Positions 24,864 to 32,693 of a stretch of DNA of 64,000 nt are shown piece after piece. The DNA lies in the NCBI RefSeq assembly GCF_052068095.1, contig NZ_JBQHDG010000018.1, forward strand, positions 191,260 to 255,259, given 5' to 3'. The translations under genes and the position numbers were made by a program. The DNA comes from Phytohabitans sp052068095 (GTDB lineage Bacteria; Actinomycetota; Actinomycetes; Mycobacteriales; Micromonosporaceae). The stretch's first letter is position 1; every line of letters starts with the position of its first letter. The notes under the pieces are model-generated. The model ran no database searches and was not told the DNA's origin. It was given only the letters and a program-made list of their open reading frames with translations.

Positions 24864-26519
24864 TCAGTTCAACTTGATCGGGCTGCCGGACACGGTCACC
24901 GGGCCGGTCGCGCTGATCTCGACCTGGGCGCCGCTGAGGGCGAGCTTCTGGGTGGCCTTGATCTCCACGTTGGTGGCGGAGACGACCAGCTTCTGCTCGC
25001 CGGTGAGGGCCGACTCGGTGCGTTCGAGGTGAACGTGGCAGCTGTCGCCGCCCAGCGACAGGTGCACGGACGGGGTGGGGTCGTCGGTCATCACCAGCCG
25101 TGAGTCGCCCCGGCTGGCCAGCACCCGCGCCTGCACCACGCCACCGGCGCAGACGTCGGGCTGCGGCGGCGGGTCCTGCCTGTTCCACAGTCCACCCAGG
25201 ACAACCGGGCGGGTCTTGTCCTCCAGCTCGAAGCCCACCAGCACCTCGTCGTCCACCTCCGGCAGCCACTGCATGCCGCGCTTGTGGCCGCCACCCGGGC
25301 TGACCACCCGCGCCCAGGTGCTCTCGTCGTCGACCGACAGCGTCGGGAACGTCACCCGCACCCGGCCGAGCTTCTCCGGGTCGGCGTTGTTGGTGACGAT
25401 GCCGATGACCAGGCTCCCCCAGCCGCGCCGCTCGACCCCGCCACCACCGGTCGCGCCGACCAGGTCGGCCAGCCCGGCCGGCTCCTTCCCGCCACAGACG
25501 AACTTGGTCACGTACGGACGTCCGGCGCCGTACACGTGCTCCACACTGGTGATCCGGTAGCGGCCGGAGAGGCGGGAGCCGACGTTTTCGATCCGCACGT
25601 CGCCGCCGGCGCCCAGGAGCGGGTCGCCCACCGCCTCGCCGCGCAGCACCACCTCGCCGCCGGAGGTACGCAGCAGCAGCGACTTGGCGAGCGCGTCGGC
25701 CTCCGCCTGGTCGGCCACCGGAAACTGGCCGGCGGAACGCCGTACCCGGCCGAAGCCGCGACGGGCGGCGGCGGCCATCTCCTCGGCGGCGGGTGCGTCG
25801 GTGCCCGGGTCGCCCTCGCTCGCCCGGCCGGTCACCGCCCGCTTCGCCAGCGGGTCCCAGCCGTTGATTTGTACCTCGTCGGCGCGCTCGCCGGAGGCGA
25901 AGCGGACGGAGAAGCGGCGCAGGTTGTCGCCCCACTTCAGCGGCGGCGGGGTGCCCGGGCCGCGCGGCTTGCGCTTGAAGTGGAAGGTCTGCTCGCTGAT
26001 CCAGAAGTCGAAGCCGATCCGCCCCGCCCGCCGCCGCAGGAACGCGTAGTCGCTCTCGCTCGCCTGCAACACGTAGTCGTGCACCTCGCCGGTGCTGTCC
26101 ACATCGGGCGTGAGGCCGTGCTCGCCGCCGATCTGCGCCGCGATGTCGGCGTCGGTCATCCGCTGGAAGCTGCGCGACTTAGGGCCGCGGGCGAGGCGGT
26201 GGGTCAGGTCCAGCCCGGTCAGCACCAGCTCGTGCCGCCCCGCGGTGCCCTGCTCGACCGCCACCGCCGTCACCTCGCCGACGGTGACGACCACCGGGTC
26301 GCCCTCCGCGCGGAAGGCCACCTCTATCCGGGTACCGATCGCGAACAGCCCTCGGTCGAACAGCTCGAAGTGCGGGTCGTCGAAGTGCACCGCGAAGTAG
26401 TCGGGAAGCTGGACCGACTCCTCGACGCGGGCGAGCGTCAGGTTCGCGTACATGTCCGGTGGCAGCGGGCGGCCGTCCACCGTCAGCACCACGCCGTCGA
26501 GGCGTTTCTGCTCAGCCAC
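24864..26519 (-). CDS. VgrG-like spike protein (Afp8-like)
   Basis: A 551-residue central spike. GTG start (GTGGCTGAG) overlaps the LysM stop by eight bases. The N-terminal gp27-like part includes YANLTLARVEESVQLPDYF and LVLTGLDLTHRLARGPKSRS. The gp5-like OB fold lies around LVIGIVTNNADPEKLGRVRV. The C-terminal beta-helix shows repeating strands (VEIKATQKLALSGAQVEISA). It belongs directly before PAAR and gp25 in the operon, as in related loci. Confidence 0.93.
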   Translation of the reverse strand: MAEQKRLDGVVLTVDGRPLPPDMYANLTLARVEESVQLPDYFAVHFDDPHFELFDRGLFAIGTRIEVAFRAEGDPVVVTVGEVTAVAVEQGTAGRHELVLTGLDLTHRLARGPKSRSFQRMTDADIAAQIGGEHGLTPDVDSTGEVHDYVLQASESDYAFLRRRAGRIGFDFWISEQTFHFKRKPRGPGTPPPLKWGDNLRRFSVRFASGERADEVQINGWDPLAKRAVTGRASEGDPGTDAPAAEEMAAAARRGFGRVRRSAGQFPVADQAEADALAKSLLLRTSGGEVVLRGEAVGDPLLGAGGDVRIENVGSRLSGRYRITSVEHVYGAGRPYVTKFVCGGKEPAGLADLVGATGGGGVERRGWGSLVIGIVTNNADPEKLGRVRVTFPTLSVDDESTWARVVSPGGGHKRGMQWLPEVDDEVLVGFELEDKTRPVVLGGLWNRQDPPPQPDVCAGGVVQARVLASRGDSRLVMTDDPTPSVHLSLGGDSCHVHLERTESALTGEQKLVVSATNVEIKATQKLALSGAQVEISATGPVTVSGSPIKLN

Positions 26520-27201
26520 GGCGACGCACCGGCAGTTCGGGAATGACGAGGAGCGTGCCCGCCGCCACGGCGATCGGGTCGACCACCGCGTTCGCCTCCG
26601 CGATGAGCCGCCACCGCGTCGGGTCGGAATAGTGCGCGGCGGCGATCCGGTCGAGGGTCTCACCCCGCACGACCCGGTGGGTGCGGTGCAGCGTGGGCGT
26701 GTGCGAGGTGGGGTTCTGGAGCGGCTTCAGCCCGTCGTCCATCCACTGCTTGAGGCTGAGGTCGGCCTTTGCCCGCAACGGCATCCCGCTGCTCGCGAAG
26801 TACGTGTACTTGATCTGCAACCGCTCCACGATCGCCTTGAACGAGTGCAGCGTCCCCCAGTGGAACTCGACCCACGGCGGCCGGGCCTTGTTACGCCCCG
26901 AGTCCGAGCCGGGCAGCGCGGGGTTGACCTTCATGAGATCGAGCAGCTTGCTCGTGTGCTTGGTGACGTCGGTGCCCTCGCTGGTCGTGTCGAGCGTGAT
27001 GCTGAGCGCGATAGTGCCCGGCTGGCCCGCCTGGAAACGCAGCTCCGGCGCGTTGCGGCCCTTGCCCTCCGCGGCGTCCCAGGAGTTGGCCTTGGTGATC
27101 GTCAGCTCGGCCGGGTTGAACAGGAACGTGATCTCGTCGCTGCCCGGCTCGATGCGCAGGCGCGCCTTCGCCGGTCCGGTGGCTTCCTGCGGTGCCGTCA
27201 T
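26512..27201 (-). CDS. LysM-domain tube-baseplate adaptor (Afp7-like)
   Basis: A 229-residue protein. The N-terminal part (LRIEPGSDEITFLFNPAELT) is the typical start of CIS LysM/gp53-like adaptors. The LysM fold is at the C-terminus (HRVVRGETLDRIAAAHYSD, then IAVAAGTLLVIPELP). The ATG at 27201 follows GGGGG by 10 bases and the upstream stop by two; a further ATG at 27222 is possible. It probably links tube initiation to the baseplate inside the particle. Confidence 0.9.
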   Translation of the reverse strand: MTAPQEATGPAKARLRIEPGSDEITFLFNPAELTITKANSWDAAEGKGRNAPELRFQAGQPGTIALSITLDTTSEGTDVTKHTSKLLDLMKVNPALPGSDSGRNKARPPWVEFHWGTLHSFKAIVERLQIKYTYFASSGMPLRAKADLSLKQWMDDGLKPLQNPTSHTPTLHRTHRVVRGETLDRIAAAHYSDPTRWRLIAEANAVVDPIAVAAGTLLVIPELPVRRRG

Positions 27202-27203
27202 TG

Positions 27204-29288
27204 TCAGAACACCCCCGCCCATCGGCCGCCCCGGCGCTCGATCTCGCGCAGGAGCCGTTCCTCCACCGCTTCCACGACCCGCTCGACGTCCAGCGGCTGC
27301 GGGCCGGCCGTGGTCTTTCCTCCAGCGGCGGCGCCGGGGGGCGCGCCGCCCTGGACCACGGGGGCGGCGGCGGGAGCTGGCACCGCCTCCTGGGTGGTGG
27401 GGCCGGCGTTTCCCATGACCGGCCCCGGGGACGGCGTCGACGCGCCGGCCTCGATGAGCGTGGCGCGGGCGACGCGGGCGGCGACGTCCGTGACACCTCC
27501 CATGCCGCTGCCGACGGGCAGCCGGTCGACGATGCCCGCGCTCATACCGCCGGCGTCGTTCGGGATGCCACCCTGGCGTAGGCCACCGGCCGCCAGGGCG
27601 GCGCGTTCGTCGTCGTCGACCGCTCCCGCGAGCCCGGCGAGGAGGAAGCGCGGGCGGCGGACCGGGCGCCGGGCGTGTGTCAGCTCGTGGGCGAGTACCG
27701 CCGCCGTCGCCGGCGAGGGCGGTCCGGGCAGGTGCACGACGGATCCGGTGGTGGCGCCCAGAGCGCCCGCCGCGGCGAGGGCGTGCCGGGTCGCGGGTCC
27801 GGTGGTGAAGCGGGGCGGATGTGCCGCGCCGGTGATCGTGGCCGCCATCGCCCGGTAGGGCGCGGGCAACGCCCGCGGGGCTTCCAGCGGACGTGCGGCG
27901 ACCGCGGCTTCCCAGCGCCGTCGCGGTGTGGCGTCCACCCTACGCGGCTGTCTCATCTGGACGGTCGAGCGCCAAGGCGTCAGCCGCACGGTGCCAGTCG
28001 GATCGGGCACGTTGCCCGGCGGCAGCGGTGCCGAGCCGGCCACCGGCAGGTCCCCGGCGCCCGTCGGCGGCTGGAACGACGGCCCACTCGCCGGCCGCCT
28101 CGCCAGCGCCGGCCTCGCTCGGACGGGGGTGGGCCTGGCGATCGTGGGCATCCCGTGCGCCGGCGGCCTCGTGGGCGACGACGCCGGCCACGGCGGCGCC
28201 GCGCGGTGGGCTTGCCGCGCCGCGGGGTGGACTTGCCGGGCGGGCTGCGGCCTGATCGGGAAGGTTTCGGGTTGCTGGTGCGGCACGAAACCTTCACGCT
28301 GCTTCCGGCCAGGTGTCGCGAGGCGAGCGCGCGCTCGGGTGGCTGCCTCCGTCCCATTTGGCGCCCGCTCCAAGCGCGCGTGCGCTCGGGTGGCTGCCTC
28401 CGGCCCACCTGGCGCCCACTCCATGGGCCGCACCAATCCCGCGGTTCGCGCGCTCCGCATCGCGCTCACCGTGACGGGCATCCTCTTCGCCGCGACCGGC
28501 ATGCTCCCCGCCACGGCCGAGATGTCGGGCGCCGCGGCTGAGCTGCTCACCACGGCTGATTTGCTCGCCTGGGCTGTGCCGCTCGTCCGAGCCATGCTGC
28601 TCGGCAGAGCGGTGCTGCTGCTCATCCGGGCCGTGCCGCGGCTCACCTGGGCCGTGCTGCCCACCCGGGCCGTGTCGCTGCTCACCTGGGCCGTGCTGCC
28701 CACCGGGGCCGTGTTGGTCGCTCCGGGTGTGTGGGCGCTGCGGGCCACCGTCCAGAGTGGGGCCGGCCGGGGCAGCGCTGCCTGTGGCGCCGCAAACACA
28801 CGGACCGCCGCTGGCGGCGTGCGGCCTGTCGGCGTGCGGCCTGGCGGCGTCGTGGTCTCTGGGCGGCCGGCGATCGCCCTGCGCACCGGCGCCGACCACG
28901 TGGCAGCGACCCGCGCCGGCCTGGCGTTCACCGAGCGTGGCAACTTCGGCCGGGCTGCCGCGGCCGGCGCCGGCCGGCTCCGGAAGCGAGTCGTGACGCT
29001 GGTGGGCGACGAGCGTCTGGGCAGGGTCCCGGCGGCCGACATGGGCAGCCGCCGGGGGTGTGCCACATGCCGTACCGGGGAAGGCTGGCGGTGACGCGCG
29101 GGCGCCAGCGCCCGATGCCGCCGCAACCAGGCTGCCAGCGTCCATGGTGGGCGGACGGGAAGCGCGGCGACCACGCCCGCCTCGTGGCGGGATGGCGCCG
29201 CACGCCGGAGCAGCCGGCGGATGGCCGTCGCCACGGTGCGTCGCAGGCCGCGGCGCCGGCCGGGCTCAGCCGCCGGAACGGAAGCCAC
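27204..29288 (-). CDS. Long repetitive protein with a DUF4157-type HExxH motif
   Basis: About 694 residues if the GTG at 29288 is used; this overlaps the tube-2 gene by 23 bp and a later start is possible. Most of the first 450 residues are low-complexity Ala/Pro/Arg/Ser, with a 13-residue repeat (about four copies, type GSTAQVSS-TARV) and a 17-residue repeat (type EAATRA-ARL). At ~560 is LAHELTHARRP, the HExxH of DUF4157 (eCIS core domain). A helical C-terminus follows (VERVVEAVEERLLREIERR). It sits between tube 2 and the LysM gene. It may be cargo, an adaptor or an unconventional length-setting protein; none is proven. Confidence 0.6.
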   Translation of the reverse strand: MASVPAAEPGRRRGLRRTVATAIRRLLRRAAPSRHEAGVVAALPVRPPWTLAAWLRRHRALAPARHRQPSPVRHVAHPRRLPMSAAGTLPRRSSPTSVTTRFRSRPAPAAAARPKLPRSVNARPARVAATWSAPVRRAIAGRPETTTPPGRTPTGRTPPAAVRVFAAPQAALPRPAPLWTVARSAHTPGATNTAPVGSTAQVSSDTARVGSTAQVSRGTARMSSSTALPSSMARTSGTAQASKSAVVSSSAAAPDISAVAGSMPVAAKRMPVTVSAMRSARTAGLVRPMEWAPGGPEAATRAHARLERAPNGTEAATRARARLATPGRKQREGFVPHQQPETFPIRPQPARQVHPAARQAHRAAPPWPASSPTRPPAHGMPTIARPTPVRARPALARRPASGPSFQPPTGAGDLPVAGSAPLPPGNVPDPTGTVRLTPWRSTVQMRQPRRVDATPRRRWEAAVAARPLEAPRALPAPYRAMAATITGAAHPPRFTTGPATRHALAAAGALGATTGSVVHLPGPPSPATAAVLAHELTHARRPVRRPRFLLAGLAGAVDDDERAALAAGGLRQGGIPNDAGGMSAGIVDRLPVGSGMGGVTDVAARVARATLIEAGASTPSPGPVMGNAGPTTQEAVPAPAAAPVVQGGAPPGAAAGGKTTAGPQPLDVERVVEAVEERLLREIERRGGRWAGVF
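28331..28720. repeat. Coding tandem repeats of 51 bp and 39 bp
   Basis: A 51-bp period repeats at 28331 and 28382 (shared core GCGCTCGGGTGGCTGCCTCC). A 39-bp period repeats at 28641 and 28680 (shared core CTCACCTGGGCCGTGCTGCC), with further degenerate copies nearby. They encode the 17- and 13-residue repeats of the minus-strand DUF4157-type protein. Confidence 0.8.
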
Positions 29289-29724
29289 AGTGGCACACCT
29301 CCAACTCCTCGACCGCGAGCTCTCGGGACGACGCGGCGAGCTTCGGGCCGCTCCACCGCACCGGCTTGGCGTCGTAGAAGGACCAGATGCGCACGGGTTC
29401 GCCGCGCGCGTTGAGGACGCTGACCGTGCCGTCGAGCGGCTGGATCTTGTTGCCGGCGTCGGTCAGGCCCTCACCGGAAAACCTCATCAGCCACTTGAAG
29501 AGCGCGTCGGTGTCGGTGAGGCCGCGCTTGAAGACGAGGTTGGGCCACTTCATCCGGCCCAGAAGGCGGTGCGTGTACGCGTTTTGCCCGCCCTCCGCCA
29601 GCTCCTCGACGTCGATCTGCACCGACAGGCCGGAGACCTCGGTGAAGTATCCGATCGGGTCCGGGCCCACCTCGAACTTGAACTTGCCCACGAACGGTGG
29701 ATCCATTGTCCGTGCCTCAGCCAC
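29266..29724 (-). CDS. Inner-tube protein 2 (Afp5/gp19-like)
   Basis: A 152-residue tube protein from the GTG at 29724, or 146 from the ATG at 29706. The start MDPPFVGKFKFEVGPDPIGY followed by FTEVSGLSVQIDVEELAEGG is typical of gp19-like tube proteins with the FxEVSGL signature. GRMKWPNLVFKRGLTD is the other conserved segment. It should stack as hexameric rings near the baseplate, beside the more abundant tube 1. Confidence 0.93.
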   Translation of the reverse strand: MAEARTMDPPFVGKFKFEVGPDPIGYFTEVSGLSVQIDVEELAEGGQNAYTHRLLGRMKWPNLVFKRGLTDTDALFKWLMRFSGEGLTDAGNKIQPLDGTVSVLNARGEPVRIWSFYDAKPVRWSGPKLAASSRELAVEELEVCHCGFRSGG

Positions 29725-29911
29725 CCTGAACTCCTTGCCATGCGCGCTCGTTGAGACCGCCGACCTCCTGGAGCAGCCGGATCCGGTCGCCGTGCTCGAG
29801 GTCGAGCAGGCTGTCGAAGGTCCAGTGCAGGTGGTACGCGAGGTAGGCGATCTCCTGCCACAGCTCGTCGTGCGCGTAGTGCCCTATCCCACCTCCACCG
29901 ACTCCATCGGG
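29717..29911 (-). CDS. GpE'-like small ORF, probably read by -1 frameshift from the preceding gene
   Basis: Its last ~50 residues (ELWQEIAYLAYHLHWTF, then DSLLDLEHGDRIRLLQEVGG) match the tiny conserved CIS protein (DUF6760-like) and resemble the HW-containing GpE' domain of P2-like tail assembly chaperones. No ATG, GTG or TTG is available; only ATA (29887, right after GGAGGTGGG) or CTG (29863). The frame is entered exactly by a -1 shift at the CCCTTTC heptamer 29917-29911 in the upstream gene, giving a predicted fusion of 110 + 64 residues. Listed here from the slip point to the stop. Independent ATA initiation remains possible. Confidence 0.7.
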   Translation of the reverse strand, partial: PDGVGGGGIGHYAHDELWQEIAYLAYHLHWTFDSLLDLEHGDRIRLLQEVGGLNERAWQGVQGG

Positions 29912-30240
29912 AAAGGGTTCCCGGGCTCCACCGTGTCCAAGATGGACGGATCCTGGAAGTTGACGATGCGGTAGAGGTCCTGGAGGTAGCCGAAGTCGCT
30001 GACGAAGAGCGACTCGATCGTCTTCGTCGTCACCCGCGACACCGTGCCCAGCTCGGTCACCACCCGGGCGAGCACGATGACCGTCGCGTACGCCTCGTTT
30101 TCCTTGACCCGGGGGTCGCGCAGCGGCTCGATCTCGTCGCGCGCGCACGCCAGCCGCATCGTGCCGGTGCGGTGCAGTGTGCCGTGCTCGTCGACGTAGC
30201 CCTTCGGCAGGGTGAACGGGTACTCGGTGCGCAGGCTCAT
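29884..30240 (-). CDS. Tail-assembly-chaperone-like protein of the CIS operon (118 aa)
   Basis: A 118-residue cytoplasmic protein: LRTEYPFTLPKGYVDEHGTL, then MRLACARDEIEPLRDPRV and the helical LFVSDFGYLQDLYRIVNFQ. Conserved proteins of this kind sit between the two tube genes in actinobacterial CIS loci. Size, position next to tube genes and the overlapping GpE'-like ORF fit a phage tail assembly chaperone (gpE/gp41 type). It starts ATG overlapping the tube-1 stop (ATGA). Codons 109-110 (CCT TTC) with the preceding C form a slippery heptamer. Confidence 0.78.
   Translation of the reverse strand: MSLRTEYPFTLPKGYVDEHGTLHRTGTMRLACARDEIEPLRDPRVKENEAYATVIVLARVVTELGTVSRVTTKTIESLFVSDFGYLQDLYRIVNFQDPSILDTVEPGNPFPMESVEVG
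29911..29917 (-). promoter_or_regulatory. Programmed -1 frameshift site (CCCTTTC)
   Basis: On the minus strand the heptamer reads C CCT TTC in the zero frame of the 118-aa gene (AAC|CCT|TTC), a textbook X XXY YYZ. After slipping to CCC TTT, the next codon begins at 29911 and the new frame is the GpE'-like ORF. The zero-frame stop follows eight codons later. No stimulatory structure has been established. Confidence 0.65.
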
Positions 30241-30668
30241 CCGCGACTCAGCCCTTCGTGCGTGATCGTGAGCTTTTCGGTCGCGATCTCGTTGCTCCCC
30301 GCGTCGAGCTCGGCGCCGGTCCACTTCGAGGGCCAGCCCTCCTCGAAGTTCCAGCGGGCGACCTCCGTATGCGTCGAGTCCTTGATGACGATGGAGCCGG
30401 TGCGCCGGGCGGCGTCGACGTCGCCTTCCTGCACCTGCTTGCGCCACTCCCAAAGCGCCTTCGACTCGTCGATGCGGCGCTCCAGCGTGATGTCGCTCCA
30501 CTTCATCGCACCCGGCACTTTCCGGATGATCATCTTTCCGTCCTTCGTGGCCTCCTTGTACTCGATGGTCTCGGTCTCCGCCTCGACGCCCGAGCACTTG
30601 CGGAAGCTGGCCAGCTCCACTCCGTCGATCTCCAAGACGAAGCTGAAGGTGGTCATGAGGTCCGGCAT
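30237..30668 (-). CDS. Inner-tube protein 1 (Afp1/gp19-like)
   Basis: A 143-residue major tube protein: MPDLMTTFSFVLEIDGVELA, then FRKCSGVEAETETIEYKEAT, matching the tube signature FxxCSGL/V-E. The segment MKWSDITLERRIDESKALW is also typical. The ATG at 30668 lies 11 bp after the sheath stop, consistent with the standard sheath-tube gene pair; the longer frame extending upstream into sheath DNA is a shadow. Confidence 0.94.
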   Translation of the reverse strand: MPDLMTTFSFVLEIDGVELASFRKCSGVEAETETIEYKEATKDGKMIIRKVPGAMKWSDITLERRIDESKALWEWRKQVQEGDVDAARRTGSIVIKDSTHTEVARWNFEEGWPSKWTGAELDAGSNEIATEKLTITHEGLSRG

Positions 30669-30679
30669 GACTGCTCCTC

Positions 30680-32281
30680 TCACTCGGTGGCCGCGCCACC
30701 GCCCTGCCACTGGCTGATCCGGAAGATGACGAACTCGGCGGGCTTGACCGGGGCGATGCCGACCTCGACGATCAGCTTGCCCTCGTCCACAGAGGACGGC
30801 GGGTTGTTGCTCTCGTCGCAGAGGACGTAGAAGGCCTGGTCCGCGGTGGCGCCGGTGAGCGCGCCCTGCATCCACAGCCCGCGCAGAAAAGCGTTGATGG
30901 TCCGCTTGACGCGCTGCCACAGGTCGAAGTCGTTGGGCTCGAAGACCGCCCACTGGGTACCTCGCCGGATGGACTCCTCGACGAAGTTGAACAGGCGCCG
31001 GACGTTGACGTAGCGCCAACTGGGGTCGGTCTTCGCGAGCGTACGGGCACCCCAGATCTTCGTGCCGTACGTGCCGAACGAGCGGATGCAGTTGATGCCG
31101 TCCGGGTTGAGCAGGTCCTGCTCGCCGCTCGTCACGTCGTTCTCCAGGCGAACTATGCCGCGCAGCGCCTCGTTGGCCGGTGCCTTCCACACGCCGCGGG
31201 CCGCGTCGGTGCGAGCCCACACGCCGGCCACGTGCCCGACCGGCGGCACGGTGAGGTACAGCTCGCCGTTGGTGGCGCCGGGTCGGGCGAGCGGGTTGGT
31301 CACGACGAGGTTGGGGTAGTAGAGCGCGGCGAAGGCCGAATCCCGGCCGAGGCGGCTACGCCACTCCAGCGCCCGCGTCGCGTTGAGGCCGGGCGGCGTG
31401 TCGAGGATGGCCATCCGCCGGCTGGCCTCGCACCAGTCGACGATCTGCTTCTGGATGGCGAGGTACTTTTCCTCGTCCTCGGCGATCGTGCAGAGGTCGG
31501 GGATCGCCACCATCGTGACGTTCTCCGCGATCGCCAGCCCCTGGTAGCCGGTCCGCTCGGTGACCGAGCCCTCCAGGTCGGCGGGGGTGACGGCCACCGG
31601 CTCCAGCGCCGGCGTCTCCAATGTGTACCGTCCCGGCGCCGGCACCCGCTCGGCCAGCGAGACCCCCTGCGCCGGCGAGATCTCCACCCGCAGCACCTTG
31701 GACCGCTCGTTGACCGTCCGCTCGAGCACCCGCGGGCTCTTGCCGGCGAACGAGAGACCGCCGATCTCCTCCCGCAGCGATCCGTCCTGGTAGACCCGCA
31801 GCGTGTACTCCTGCTTGCCGTCCGGCTCCTGCCCCTCGGCCGGCGACGGTGGCGGGACGACCTCCACCTCGACCCGCGTCCCGGGGTTGAGCGCCGACAC
31901 CGTGAGGCTCTCCACCTCCGGCCGGTCGGCCGCCGGCAGGCGCAGCGTCGCGCGCCCGTCGCCGCCGTTCCCGTTGCCGCCGGGTATCCGCACGATGTAG
32001 CAGGCGCTGCCGCCGTTTTCGAAGAAGCCGCGCACCGAGTGCGGGAGCATCGCGCCGCGCACGAAGCCGCCATAGACCCGCTCGTACTGCGGCCAGCTCG
32101 TCACGAGCTGCGGCTTGACACCGGTCGGGTCGGTCGGGTCACCCTCGTTGGCGTCGTACCGCTCGGTGAAGCCCACGAACGCGGCGACCGCCGTACCCAC
32201 CCCCTCGATCGGCATCGAGCCACTTGGCTGCTCCTCGATGTAGACGCCCGGCGCTCCGTACGACGCGGCCACGGCCACCAT
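30680..32281 (-). CDS. Contractile tail sheath protein
   Basis: A 533-residue sheath protein. The N-terminus (YGAPGVYIEEQPSGSMPIEG followed by VGTAVAAFVGFTERYD) is the classic sheath start. The core has MAILDTPPGLNATRALEWR and AALYYPNLVVTNPLARPG. The C-terminus holds the handshake region (SFGTYGTKIWGARTLAKTDP, WRYVNVRRLFNFVEESI, FVIFRISQW). Only one sheath gene is present, unlike the three in Afp/PVC. ATG directly follows GAGGAG; the adjacent GTG could also serve. Confidence 0.96.
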   Translation of the reverse strand: MVAVAASYGAPGVYIEEQPSGSMPIEGVGTAVAAFVGFTERYDANEGDPTDPTGVKPQLVTSWPQYERVYGGFVRGAMLPHSVRGFFENGGSACYIVRIPGGNGNGGDGRATLRLPAADRPEVESLTVSALNPGTRVEVEVVPPPSPAEGQEPDGKQEYTLRVYQDGSLREEIGGLSFAGKSPRVLERTVNERSKVLRVEISPAQGVSLAERVPAPGRYTLETPALEPVAVTPADLEGSVTERTGYQGLAIAENVTMVAIPDLCTIAEDEEKYLAIQKQIVDWCEASRRMAILDTPPGLNATRALEWRSRLGRDSAFAALYYPNLVVTNPLARPGATNGELYLTVPPVGHVAGVWARTDAARGVWKAPANEALRGIVRLENDVTSGEQDLLNPDGINCIRSFGTYGTKIWGARTLAKTDPSWRYVNVRRLFNFVEESIRRGTQWAVFEPNDFDLWQRVKRTINAFLRGLWMQGALTGATADQAFYVLCDESNNPPSSVDEGKLIVEVGIAPVKPAEFVIFRISQWQGGGAATE

Positions 32282-32293
32282 CTCCTCGCTGTG

Positions 32294-32626
32294 TCAGGCC
32301 TGTACCGCGCTGGTCAGCAGCGCGGGGTCGAGATCGGTCAGGTAGAACTCGCCGTAGTGCAACGGCGGGTAGACGCGCATCATCGGCTGCTCGGACGAGC
32401 ACGCCAGGACCTTCACCTTCGGAAACTGATGCACGATGCGGGCGACCAGCTCGGCGGTGTCACTCTGGTCGAGATCGAGCACGACGACGTCGGGCAGCAC
32501 CTCGACGAGCCGGCCCAACACATCGGCGGCGGTGGTCTCCACCAGCTCGATGCCGTCGACGCGGAGGATGTCCTCCAGGCCGACCCGGTGCAGGGCACCG
32601 AAGTCCCCCATCAACACCCGCGTCAC
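32294..32626 (-). CDS. Stand-alone receiver-like protein
   Basis: A 110-residue single-domain protein. It looks like the receiver part of a NarL-type regulator: DFGALHRVGLEDILRVDG at the start, the DVVVLDLDQSD strand with a possible phospho-acceptor Asp, and VKVLACSSEQ, where the usual T/S strand lies. No DNA-binding domain follows. The start could be GTG 32626 or ATG 32611. It is inside the CIS operon, 12 bp before the sheath gene, so it may sense or gate assembly. That role is inference. Confidence 0.65.
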   Translation of the reverse strand: MTRVLMGDFGALHRVGLEDILRVDGIELVETTAADVLGRLVEVLPDVVVLDLDQSDTAELVARIVHQFPKVKVLACSSEQPMMRVYPPLHYGEFYLTDLDPALLTSAVQA

Positions 32627-32693
32627 GCGTACGAGCGTCGCTCCCGCACCGCCATCCCGGAAGGCTCAGCGGTGCAACCAAAGGTGCACCGCC

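Noticed and set aside
24529..25935. 468-aa minus-strand ORF within the spike and PAAR genes
   Set aside because: Another frame of the same strand, Arg/Gly-rich, without domain match; the spike and PAAR frames are well supported.
28331..28720. Regular repeats considered as a CRISPR array
   Set aside because: The repeats are directly adjacent, degenerate, in frame and encode amino-acid repeats; there are no spacers and no cas genes.
27928..29094. 388-aa plus-strand ORF opposite the DUF4157-type protein
   Set aside because: It lies opposite the repetitive protein and has a shadow-like Leu/Val/Ala composition. The minus strand carries HELTH and operon continuity, although I am less sure here than elsewhere.
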